From an uncultured Bacteroidales bacterium (lineage in GTDB: Bacteria; Bacteroidota; Bacteroidia; Bacteroidales; FEN-979), in assembly GCA_903887775.1 (NCBI GenBank), contig CAISRB010000007.1:248001-312000 (forward strand): a stretch of DNA of 64,000 bases. Direction: 5' to 3'. Position numbers and translations under genes: made by a program. Under the pieces are notes generated by a model that saw only the letters and a list, made by a program, of their open reading frames with translations, was not told where the DNA came from and searched no databases. Positions 8,051 through 15,586 of this stretch are shown in pieces (the first letter of the stretch is position 1; each line of letters starts with the position of its first letter).

Positions 8051-10972
8051 TTAATGCGCCAGCAACCAGTTCGCTCCGGCATTCATATCAATTTCCACAG
8101 GTACATCGAGATGCATCGCATTCTTCATCCCGTCTTCAACTATTCTTTTAACGTCTTCAATTTCAGATTGATGCACATCAAAAACAAGTTCGTCATGAAC
8201 CTGCAGTATCATCCTCGACCTGAGTTTCAGCTCTTCAAACTTATTAAAAATCCTGATCATGGCAATTTTTATCATATCGGCTGCCGTCCCCTGAATCGGT
8301 GCATTAATCGCATTTCGCTCGGCAAACCCGCGGACATTTGCATTGTTTGAATGTATATCCCTAAGATACCGCCGGCGTTTCATCAGAGTCTCAACATAGC
8401 CGTTAGCCCGGGCAAAGGCAATAGTGTTATCCATATATTCCCTGATCCCGGGATACTGTTCGAAGTACTGCTTTATTACGTCGGAAGCTTCCTTTCGCGA
8501 CATCCCCGATCTTTCCGAAAGACCGAAAGAAGAAATACCGTAAATAATGCCGAAGTTGACCATTTTGGCGTTCCGCCTCATATCCTTGCTTACTTCCGAA
8601 GGTTTAATATTGTATATTTTTGCAGCTGTCGCCTGGTGAATATCTTCCCCGTTTTTAAAGGCCGTGATCATGTTTTTATCCCCGCTCATTGAAGCGATGA
8701 TCCTAAGCTCGATCTGGGAGTAGTCGGCCGAAAGGAGAGTATAATTCTCACTTCGCGCGACAAACGCCTTGCGGATTTCACGGCCTTTTTCAGTGCGGAT
8801 GGGGATATTCTGCAGGTTAGGATTGTTGGAGCTGAGCCTGCCGGTAGCTGCAACAGCCTGGTTATAAGAGGTGTGCAGCCGGTTGTCACGTGAGCTGATC
8901 AAGCCCGGAAGAACATCCACATAGGTCGATTTAAGCTTTGTCAACGACCGGTACTCAAGGATTTTTGTGATGATAGGGTGCTTCGCCTCAAGTTTGGTCA
9001 GCACATCCTCGGAAGTGGAATACTGTTTGGTCTTCGTCTGTTTGGGTTTTTCAACAATCTTCAGCCTGTCGTAAAGTATCTCGCCAAGCTGTTTCGGGGA
9101 AGAAATGTTAAATGTTGTTCCTGCAAGTTTGAAGACCTCCTCTTGTATGATGAGTACTTCTTTTTCAAGTTCCCCGGAATACTCATTGAGTACCGGGGCA
9201 TCAATCCTTACACCTTCCTTTTCCATCGAAGCCAGAACAGGAATCAGCGGTATCTCGATCTCGTCGAACAGCTTGCGGGTATCGCTTTCAGCCAGCATGG
9301 GCTCAAATACAGTTTTCAGCTGAAGCGTCACATCTGCATCCTCGGCAGCATATTCCTTGATGGTTTCAGTATCGACCGTACGCATGCTGAGCTGACCCGA
9401 TCCTTTTTTCCCGATCAGGCTCTCAATTGACACCGGCTTGTATTTGAGGTAGATCTCCGAGAGATAATCCATATTATGCCTCATGTCGGGCTGGATGAGG
9501 TAATGCGCCAGCATGGTGTCAAACATGGGAGTTTTCACATGAATATCGTACCATTTCAGAACCGCGATATCAAATTTGATGTTCTGACCTACTTTTTCGA
9601 TCCGGTCATCCTCGAGAACCGGCCTGAACTCCTGCAATATCAGTTCCGTCTCGTGATAATTCTCAGGCAATGGGATATAATATGCCTCATGAGGTTTAAT
9701 TGAAAACGATATTCCCACAAGTTCCGAATTGTTGGGATCAAGCCCGGTCGTTTCCGTGTCGAAGCAGAATGTTTTTTCTTTTTTAAGACTGCGGATGATG
9801 TCCTTCCTTGCTTCCGGTGTGTTGACCAGAATGTATGTATGGGGGGTATCTGAGATTGTGGCGAGGGCTCCTTCAAGAGGCGAAAAGTGAGAAGCGAAAG
9901 GCGAAATTGCAACAGGTTTAGTTTCATTGTTTTCCGCCGGCACCTCAAGAGTCGAGAAAAGATCCGGCCCGTTATTTTCGCTTTTCGTTTTTGGCTTTTC
10001 GCTTTTATCTTCAATTTCGCTTTTGGCTTTTGGCTTTTCGCTTTTATCTTCAATTTCGCTTTTCGCTTTTGGCTTTTCGCTTTTCAAAGAGTCTGCCCAT
10101 TTGAAAACACGATCGCCTAATGCCCTGAACTCCAGCTCCTCAAACAGGCGTTTAAGGCGGGGCACATCGGGCGGATCCATGATCAGTTTAGCTGGCTCGA
10201 AGGCAATAGGCACATCAAGAATAATCGTAGCCAGTTGTTTCGACATCAGTGCCTGGTCTTTGAACTCTATGACCTTTTGGCGGAGTTTTTCATTAGCTAC
10301 TTTCTCGGGATGTTCCACCAGGTTCTCAACCGATCCGAATTCAGCTAAAAGCTTACGGGCCGTGACTTCTCCCACGCCAGGAATACCCGGGATATTATCC
10401 GAGGCATCGCCCCATAAACCAAGTATATCGATTACCTGCAGGGGATTGCTGATCCCGAATTTCTCACACACCTCCTTCACACCCATGATCTCCACATCCC
10501 CTCCGAATTTTCCGGGCTTGTACATCAGTGTGGTGGCGCTTACAAGTTGTCCGAAGTCTTTATCCGAAGTCATCATGTAAGTTGTCCAGCCGGCAGATTC
10601 AGCCTGCTTGGCAAGGGTCCCTATCACGTCATCCGCCTCAAAGCCATCCACAAACAAAACAGGAATATTAAAGCCGTGAAGAAGCTCGTGAATATAGGGA
10701 AGAGATGAAATAATATCTTCCGGAGTCTCTTCGCGGTGAGCTTTATAAAACTCATAACCCTCATGCCTTATGGTAGGGGCAATAGTATCGAATGCGACTC
10801 CTATATGAGTGGGCCTTTCTTTTCTTAAAACATCAAAGAGGGTATTGGCAAATCCAAAAACAGCCGAAGTGTTGACACCTTTTGAATTCACCCGGGGATT
10901 GTTTTTGAATGCATAATACGCCCTGTAGATAAGGGCCATTGCATCCAGAAGGAACAGTTTATTTTCTGACAA
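8051..10972 (-). CDS. polA: DNA polymerase I, with an in-frame repeat insertion
   Basis: Full-length DNA polymerase I (973 aa) for repair and Okazaki-fragment processing. It starts at a TTG (10972); the N-terminus MSENKLFLLDAMALIYRAYY matches the family and no upstream ATG fits. The 5'-3' exonuclease covers about 1-290. The proofreading domain has an intact DxE (D405, E407 in FDTETTGLD). The polymerase domain has motif A (D750 in LLSADYSQIELR), motif B (RRNAKMVNFGIIYG) and motif C (H926-D927 in QVHDELVF). Residues about 298-364 are a species-specific insert encoded by 7-bp repeats: a 13-residue unit, KSEKPKAKSEIED, tandemly repeated, followed by the opposite arm as AISPFASHFSPL. It lies in the linker before the proofreading domain, so activity is probably kept. 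Confidence 0.95.
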   Translation of the reverse strand: MSENKLFLLDAMALIYRAYYAFKNNPRVNSKGVNTSAVFGFANTLFDVLRKERPTHIGVAFDTIAPTIRHEGYEFYKAHREETPEDIISSLPYIHELLHGFNIPVLFVDGFEADDVIGTLAKQAESAGWTTYMMTSDKDFGQLVSATTLMYKPGKFGGDVEIMGVKEVCEKFGISNPLQVIDILGLWGDASDNIPGIPGVGEVTARKLLAEFGSVENLVEHPEKVANEKLRQKVIEFKDQALMSKQLATIILDVPIAFEPAKLIMDPPDVPRLKRLFEELEFRALGDRVFKWADSLKSEKPKAKSEIEDKSEKPKAKSEIEDKSEKPKTKSENNGPDLFSTLEVPAENNETKPVAISPFASHFSPLEGALATISDTPHTYILVNTPEARKDIIRSLKKEKTFCFDTETTGLDPNNSELVGISFSIKPHEAYYIPLPENYHETELILQEFRPVLEDDRIEKVGQNIKFDIAVLKWYDIHVKTPMFDTMLAHYLIQPDMRHNMDYLSEIYLKYKPVSIESLIGKKGSGQLSMRTVDTETIKEYAAEDADVTLQLKTVFEPMLAESDTRKLFDEIEIPLIPVLASMEKEGVRIDAPVLNEYSGELEKEVLIIQEEVFKLAGTTFNISSPKQLGEILYDRLKIVEKPKQTKTKQYSTSEDVLTKLEAKHPIITKILEYRSLTKLKSTYVDVLPGLISSRDNRLHTSYNQAVAATGRLSSNNPNLQNIPIRTEKGREIRKAFVARSENYTLLSADYSQIELRIIASMSGDKNMITAFKNGEDIHQATAAKIYNIKPSEVSKDMRRNAKMVNFGIIYGISSFGLSERSGMSRKEASDVIKQYFEQYPGIREYMDNTIAFARANGYVETLMKRRRYLRDIHSNNANVRGFAERNAINAPIQGTAADMIKIAMIRIFNKFEELKLRSRMILQVHDELVFDVHQSEIEDVKRIVEDGMKNAMHLDVPVEIDMNAGANWLLAH
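9880..10081. repeat. Heptamer array inside polA, in frame
   Basis: One arm at 9880-9907 has units GCGAAAA, GTGAGAA, GCGAAAG and GCGAAAT. The opposite arm at 9976-10081 is made of TTTCGCT, TTTGGCT and TTTATCT units. The long arm has a 39-bp super-repeat (five heptamers plus TCAA), which is 13 codons, so copy-number change keeps the frame. Confidence 0.9.
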
Positions 10973-10986
10973 AATATGATTTTCGG

Positions 10987-10994
10987 CAAAGATA
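10987..10994 (-). promoter_or_regulatory. Candidate -7 box TATCTTTG of polA
   Basis: Leftward TATCTTTG ends 14 bases before the TTG start of polA at 10972, giving a short leader. It supports the TTG start. Confidence 0.55.
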
Positions 10995-11086
10995 AAAGGA
11001 ATTAATCATAAAATATTTCCCAACAAAACCTTGTTTATATTTTCTTTTGGCTGATGTCGGATCACCATATTTAAACGTATACTTTT

Positions 11087-12445
11087 ATGCAAATCAAAAC
11101 ATCTTCCATGATAAAAAAGAAATCAGCAGATAAGAAGATCTTCGTGTTGGATACCTCAGTTATCCTTTATAACCATGACGCGATCAATAGTTTTGAAGAT
11201 AATGATGTAGCCATACCCATTACAGTGCTCGAGGAACTGGATGCCTTCAAGAAAGGCAATGATACGATCAATTTCGAAGCCCGGGAGTTCATCCGTATCA
11301 TGGATAAACTCTCGAGCCGTTCCACCCTGACCAAATGGATCTCACTGGGCGGATCGAAAGGGGGCAAGTTCAAGGTCGTAATGAACGAGCACAGCGATCT
11401 TGATACCAATTCGGTATTCGGCGAGAACAAGCCCGACCACTGGATACTCAATGCCGCACTGATGATGATGCAGGAAAATCCAGGTAAAAAAGTGGTCCTG
11501 GTGTCGAAAGATATTAACCTTCGCCTTAAAGCCAAGGCCCTGAACATTGCGGCGGAGGATTTCCTCACGGGAAAAGTCAAGGATGTGGAAGGACTTTACG
11601 CAGGCAAAACCACGGTTGAGGGGCTCGAAAAGACGATCATCGACCTGATGTATGAAACTGGTTTTTGCCTTCCTGAAGATATAGGGATTAAAAAACCCAT
11701 CCCCAACCATTATTTTATTCTTAAAAACGGGAAAAGCTCTGTTCTTGCTTTTTTTAACCCTGCAACCGAGAGAATTGAAAAGATTGAAAAACATTCCTGT
11801 TTTAAGATCATCCCCCGCAATGCCGAACAGGTCTTTGCGTTTCATGCCATCCTGAATCCCGATGTCAAACTGGTCACCCTTCAGGGTATCGCAGGTACAG
11901 GAAAGACTTTGCTGGCACTTTCAGGAGCCCTTGAACAGAAACGCTATTTCAAGCAGATCTACCTGGCGCGCCCTATTGTACCTCTCAGTAATAAAGATAT
12001 CGGTTATCTTCCGGGGGATATAAAGTCAAAACTGGATCCTTATATGCAGCCCCTATGGGATAACCTGAAGTTCATCCAGAACCAATACGGAGAGAAGGAT
12101 AAGGAGTACAAGGTGATCCAGGAAGCTGTGGAAAATGAAAAGCTGGTGATCACGCCCCTGGCATATATCCGCGGACGAAGTATTTCGAATGTTTGTTTTA
12201 TCGTTGATGAAGCCCAGAATCTCACGCCTCATGAGATCAAGACGATAATTACACGTGCAGGCGAAAACACGAAGATCATTTTCACCGGCGATATCCACCA
12301 GATCGACACGCCTTACCTGGATGCGCAGTCGAACGGGCTGTCAACGCTGATAGACAAAATCAAGCATCACCCCTTATACGCACATATCAAACTGGAAAAG
12401 GGAGAGCGCTCCGATCTCGCGAATCTCGCGAATGAGATGCTGTAA
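11087..12445 (+). CDS. PIN-PhoH family RNase/ATPase
   Basis: A 452-residue cytoplasmic protein combining an N-terminal PIN-type ribonuclease domain (about 15-150, starting KIFVLDTSVILY) with a C-terminal PhoH ATPase (about 245-450). Walker A is GIAGTGKT near residue 267. Walker B is NVCFIVDEAQNL, followed by IIFTGDIHQID. This PhoH2-like fusion is linked elsewhere to RNA unwinding and cleavage. Two starts are possible: ATG at 11087 or ATG at 11108 (MIKKKS); both precede the PIN core and neither has a strong ribosome site. It is a single-gene unit between divergent polA and a long palindrome downstream. Confidence 0.88.
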   Translation: MQIKTSSMIKKKSADKKIFVLDTSVILYNHDAINSFEDNDVAIPITVLEELDAFKKGNDTINFEAREFIRIMDKLSSRSTLTKWISLGGSKGGKFKVVMNEHSDLDTNSVFGENKPDHWILNAALMMMQENPGKKVVLVSKDINLRLKAKALNIAAEDFLTGKVKDVEGLYAGKTTVEGLEKTIIDLMYETGFCLPEDIGIKKPIPNHYFILKNGKSSVLAFFNPATERIEKIEKHSCFKIIPRNAEQVFAFHAILNPDVKLVTLQGIAGTGKTLLALSGALEQKRYFKQIYLARPIVPLSNKDIGYLPGDIKSKLDPYMQPLWDNLKFIQNQYGEKDKEYKVIQEAVENEKLVITPLAYIRGRSISNVCFIVDEAQNLTPHEIKTIITRAGENTKIIFTGDIHQIDTPYLDAQSNGLSTLIDKIKHHPLYAHIKLEKGERSDLANLANEML

Positions 12446-12452
12446 ACTCCTC

Positions 12453-12626
12453 AAAAGCGATTTCCCTGCTTACGCTGAAGTAAATTTGCTGAAAACCTTC
12501 GTTCTTCGCCTAAAATTCCTATACCGCCCCGCTGCGCGGGTCTTGAAGAGAAGGAATTTTCACAGCTCAGAACTTGATTTTCTTAACGCAAATTTCCTGA
12601 TGCGTTCGCAGGGGAAATCGCTTTTT
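12453..12626. repeat. Long imperfect palindrome (about 174 bp)
   Basis: The outer arms AAAAGCGATTTCC (from 12453) and GGAAATCGCTTTT (to about 12625) are complementary. Further in, AAATTTGC (12482) pairs with GCAAATTT (12598), and AGAAGGAATTTT pairs roughly with AAAATTCCT. A GC-rich tip, CCCGC-TGC-GCGGG, lies at 12528-12540. The whole 3' gap after phoH is thus one large hairpin or cruciform. No ORF or terminal T-run that would make it a plain terminator is seen. It may be a MITE-like element or a structured RNA. Confidence 0.7.
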
Positions 12627-12661
12627 CGGGTTTGATAAATCAAAGAAAGGGCTGAAGTGAA

Positions 12662-13666
12662 TCATTCCTCTTCGTAAGCAACAGTGAGCAACGTTTGTCC
12701 GACGGCTTTGAGGGTAGCAGCATCAATGGACGCGAGGTTGTCATGCGTCGTATGCCAGTAAGGATAGAAGCCTGAATCTGTGGTTTTATCGAGATGGATG
12801 AGGTCGACAACAGGAATGTTCATGTATTTAATAAGGAATACATGATCGTCGGTGACGTAACTTCCTTTTTCATAAAGGAAAAAAGAAGAATAACCAATCC
12901 GGTTGGCTGCATCCCATATTTTTTTCTGAATATCAGGGGCATACTGCTGAGATATGCCTTCAAGAAGGAAAGTTGCCCCGGGTGCACCAACCATATCGAG
13001 CAGAATTCCATATCGTGCCGAATATCCCTGTTTATGAGGGTTCTGAGCCCAGTATTGGGAACCAAGTCCCCACCATTTGTCATCGCCCTGGCTTTCGTCC
13101 TGCGGAGGACCGTAATCTTCCAGGTCGAACAGAACGATATCAATGCCAACGGATGGCTCTTTCAGGCTGAACTGACGGGCTGCTTCCATCAGGACACCCA
13201 CCCCGCTGGCTCCGTCATTGGCGGCGTCCACTGGTTTGCGACGGTTTCCCGGATCGGGATCATGATCGGCCCAGGGCCTGGATTCCCAATGGGAACAAAG
13301 GATAATACGGTTTTTCAGTTCCGGCTTCCAGGAAGCTATAATGTTTTTACCGTCAAGGACTTTGCCATTGTATGCCGCCATCCTGCACTTCTGAACGATT
13401 ACGTCTTTACACCATGATTTCAGCCTGACCGTTATGTATTCAGCGCATTTTTCGTGAGCCGGAGTCCCCGGGACACGGGGCCCGAAAGCCAGCTGAGCCA
13501 CAACATATGAATAAGCCGAGTCTTTATTGAAGGCCGGAATGTCAATTTTCGGCTTGCTCACTGCGGCCGAATCCGCCGCCGCGACTTTGCTTCTCTGAGA
13601 AGGATAGTTGCAGGAGGCGATGATCAGCAGGAGGATTAAAGTGAGAAGATGTTTCATTTTTTTCAT
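12662..13666 (-). CDS. M28-fold glutaminyl-peptide cyclotransferase-like lipoprotein
   Basis: A 334-residue periplasmic lipoprotein resembling the zinc-dependent glutaminyl cyclases of Bacteroidetes and animals (M28 peptidase fold), which turn N-terminal Gln into pyroglutamate. The start at 13666 gives a signal peptide ending LILLLIIASC with the lipobox Cys; the open frame extends to 13849 but that part overlaps lnt and is not signal-like. Likely zinc ligands are D151 (DAANDGASG), E183 (FDLEDYG) and H305 in YWHTTHDN, the last resembling the WHTMDDN region of animal QC. SHWESRPWADHD (H126) is also typical. The role fits this window, where most exported proteins expose Gln after signal-peptide cleavage. 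An aminopeptidase role is the alternative. Confidence 0.82.
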   Translation of the reverse strand: MKKMKHLLTLILLLIIASCNYPSQRSKVAAADSAAVSKPKIDIPAFNKDSAYSYVVAQLAFGPRVPGTPAHEKCAEYITVRLKSWCKDVIVQKCRMAAYNGKVLDGKNIIASWKPELKNRIILCSHWESRPWADHDPDPGNRRKPVDAANDGASGVGVLMEAARQFSLKEPSVGIDIVLFDLEDYGPPQDESQGDDKWWGLGSQYWAQNPHKQGYSARYGILLDMVGAPGATFLLEGISQQYAPDIQKKIWDAANRIGYSSFFLYEKGSYVTDDHVFLIKYMNIPVVDLIHLDKTTDSGFYPYWHTTHDNLASIDAATLKAVGQTLLTVAYEEE

Positions 13667-13748
13667 ATTAACTTTTTCATTCCTGACGATATTGAGCTGG
13701 TATTTTGAAGATACGAGCGAACACCACGTATGCAAAATGCAAGCAATC

Positions 13749-15473
13749 TCATGATTTTTTAATCCTTTTTTTTGTGATCCAAACCAGCAGCGAACCGATG
13801 TACAGCAACCCGCCCAGCCACGACATCCATTTTGCAATATAATCTCCATGGCGGGTGTAAAACGTTATTTTGTCGTTCGCATTTACCCTGGCCTTGATCA
13901 CTGCCGGAACCCAGTACTTCGTCTGTTCATGTGCATCACCCCTCTGATCAATCCATGCTGAAATTCCCGTATTAGCCGAACGGAGGATGCTGCGCCGGGT
14001 TTCAATTGCACGCAGGTGGGCAAAAGCAAAGTGCTGGCGATGCCCGGCCGTGTTACCCCACCACCCGTCGTTGGTAATGATGCACATCACCTGGGCCCCG
14101 TTCCTTACGAATTCAGAAAAAAATTCGCCGAAAATGGACTCGTAGCAGATACAAACTGCAACGGGAGGCATGTTCACCACATTGAAAACTCTGCGTACCG
14201 AATCTGTGCCCAGGCTCCCTACTATGCCTCCAAGATCGATGGCATATTTTTCGAGCCACTTAAATCCATTATAAGAAGGTAAAACCTCAACGCCGGGTGT
14301 GAGTTTTGATTTATGATATAATTGTAATGCCGGATACCGGTTCACCATGATAGCCGCATTATACCTGTTATACCATGCGTTCTCCTTTGTGAACTTCCTG
14401 GCGGTATGAGGAATTTTCTCGCCTGGTTTAAAAGCATAGTAAGTTGAACCTCCAACGATAATATTCAGGTTCGGATATTTTGAAATAATATTCCTGACCA
14501 ACCCGATACTTTCAAAGGTTTCCATATTGTTTTCCCACATTTCCTGCTGCAGCGCCGACTCAGGTGTTACAAGGATGTTGGTGCCGGAATCGATTGCAGG
14601 TCCGGCCAGTTTCACGATCCTTCCCACAACCTGAATTGGGGGAAGAACATATTGTTCGGAATACGGATCTATGTTTGGCTGTAAAATGACTGTATTAACG
14701 GGCCTTGACTTTTCATGGTAGGAGTAATACATAACGTAGGAGAAAAGGATAGGCAGAAGTATAAGTAACGAAATAATTGAAAAGCGAAAAGCGAAAAGCG
14801 AAAGGTGAAATTTTTGTATTAACCTGCTCTCTATACTTTTCCCAAAATTAGCATCTTCTTTTTCGCTTTTCGCTTTTCGCTTTTCGCTAATCTCCACTTT
14901 GTTTTCGCTTTTCGCTTTTCGCTTTTCGCCTTTCAATAAAGAGAAGATCATGATGTTCGCCGCCAGTACCCATACCGTTCCCCCGAACGCTCCGGTGTAT
15001 TCGTACCACTGAACCCAGCGGTAGTATGATGAAAATCCGTTCCCAAGGTTAAGCCAGGGCCAGTTGAGATCCCAGTTCAGGTGAAGGTATTCAAACATGA
15101 TCCAGAAGCAAATAAGGGCCAGGTACGCAGCGGGCATGCTGTTCAGCCGCCGTTTCGTACCATGAAAGAACGAAAGGATGATCGACATGAACATTGAATT
15201 CAGTACAACCGCCAGAATGGCTCCCTCTCCCGTTGAATTGACGATCCACCATGTCGTCAGCAAATTCCAGAGAAGAAAACCGGGATATGAGTAGAAAAAC
15301 ACTGAAAAGCGGTTAAAACGATCCCTGTTTGTGCTGATGAGATCCTCCATCCGCAGTAAAGGAATAAATCCGATGAACAGCAAAGCAGGACATCCTCTTT
15401 CGGGCCAGGCTAAGGAAAGAAGCAATCCGGAAGCAAGGGAAAGCAAAATAAGCCGCAATTTCAGGTGTTTCAT
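13749..15473 (-). CDS. lnt: Apolipoprotein N-acyltransferase with in-frame repeat insert
   Basis: Inner-membrane enzyme (574 aa) adding the third acyl chain to lipoproteins. About six N-terminal membrane helices are followed by a carbon-nitrogen hydrolase domain with the triad E305 (TPESALQQ), K388 (YHKSKLTPGVE) and C443 (ICYESIFG), then a final membrane helix. The ATG at 15473 is preferred over an in-frame TTG three codons upstream. Residues about 180-230 are encoded by a heptamer element: charged EKRKAKSE heptads in what should be a cytoplasmic loop, a short spacer, then the inverted arm read as LSLFAFRFS running straight into the next membrane helix. All triad residues lie outside the insert, so function is probably kept. 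It fits a genome rich in lipoproteins. Confidence 0.92.
   Translation of the reverse strand: MKHLKLRLILLSLASGLLLSLAWPERGCPALLFIGFIPLLRMEDLISTNRDRFNRFSVFFYSYPGFLLWNLLTTWWIVNSTGEGAILAVVLNSMFMSIILSFFHGTKRRLNSMPAAYLALICFWIMFEYLHLNWDLNWPWLNLGNGFSSYYRWVQWYEYTGAFGGTVWVLAANIMIFSLLKGEKRKAKSENKVEISEKRKAKSEKEDANFGKSIESRLIQKFHLSLFAFRFSIISLLILLPILFSYVMYYSYHEKSRPVNTVILQPNIDPYSEQYVLPPIQVVGRIVKLAGPAIDSGTNILVTPESALQQEMWENNMETFESIGLVRNIISKYPNLNIIVGGSTYYAFKPGEKIPHTARKFTKENAWYNRYNAAIMVNRYPALQLYHKSKLTPGVEVLPSYNGFKWLEKYAIDLGGIVGSLGTDSVRRVFNVVNMPPVAVCICYESIFGEFFSEFVRNGAQVMCIITNDGWWGNTAGHRQHFAFAHLRAIETRRSILRSANTGISAWIDQRGDAHEQTKYWVPAVIKARVNANDKITFYTRHGDYIAKWMSWLGGLLYIGSLLVWITKKRIKKS
14784..14937. repeat. Heptamer inverted-arm element inside lnt
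   Basis: The left arm (14784-14811) has GCGAAAA twice, GCGAAAG and GTGAAAT. The right part has TTTCGCT units at 14861-14888 and again at 14903-14937. Both arms are translated in frame within lnt. Confidence 0.9.
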
Positions 15474-15492
15474 ATTAACCAATTACGAATAA

Positions 15493-15500
15493 CAAAGGTA
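15493..15500 (-). promoter_or_regulatory. Candidate -7 box TACCTTTG of lnt
   Basis: Leftward TACCTTTG, 19 bases before the lnt ATG at 15473. The glutaminyl cyclase gene downstream may share it. Confidence 0.55.
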
Positions 15501-15586
15501 GACAACCATTCTCAACCAGCAAAAATCAGGAATAACTCATTCGATAAAAATTTATAATTTTACAGATTCTGCTAATAAATTAACAA

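Noticed and set aside
7894-8350. Plus-strand ORFs across the polA 3' end with RFSPFAF-like peptides
   Set aside because: They are read-through of a heptamer array into the antisense of polA.
13667-13849. 61-codon N-terminal extension of the glutaminyl cyclase-like protein
   Set aside because: It overlaps the 3' end of lnt and hides the lipoprotein signal peptide that starts at 13666.
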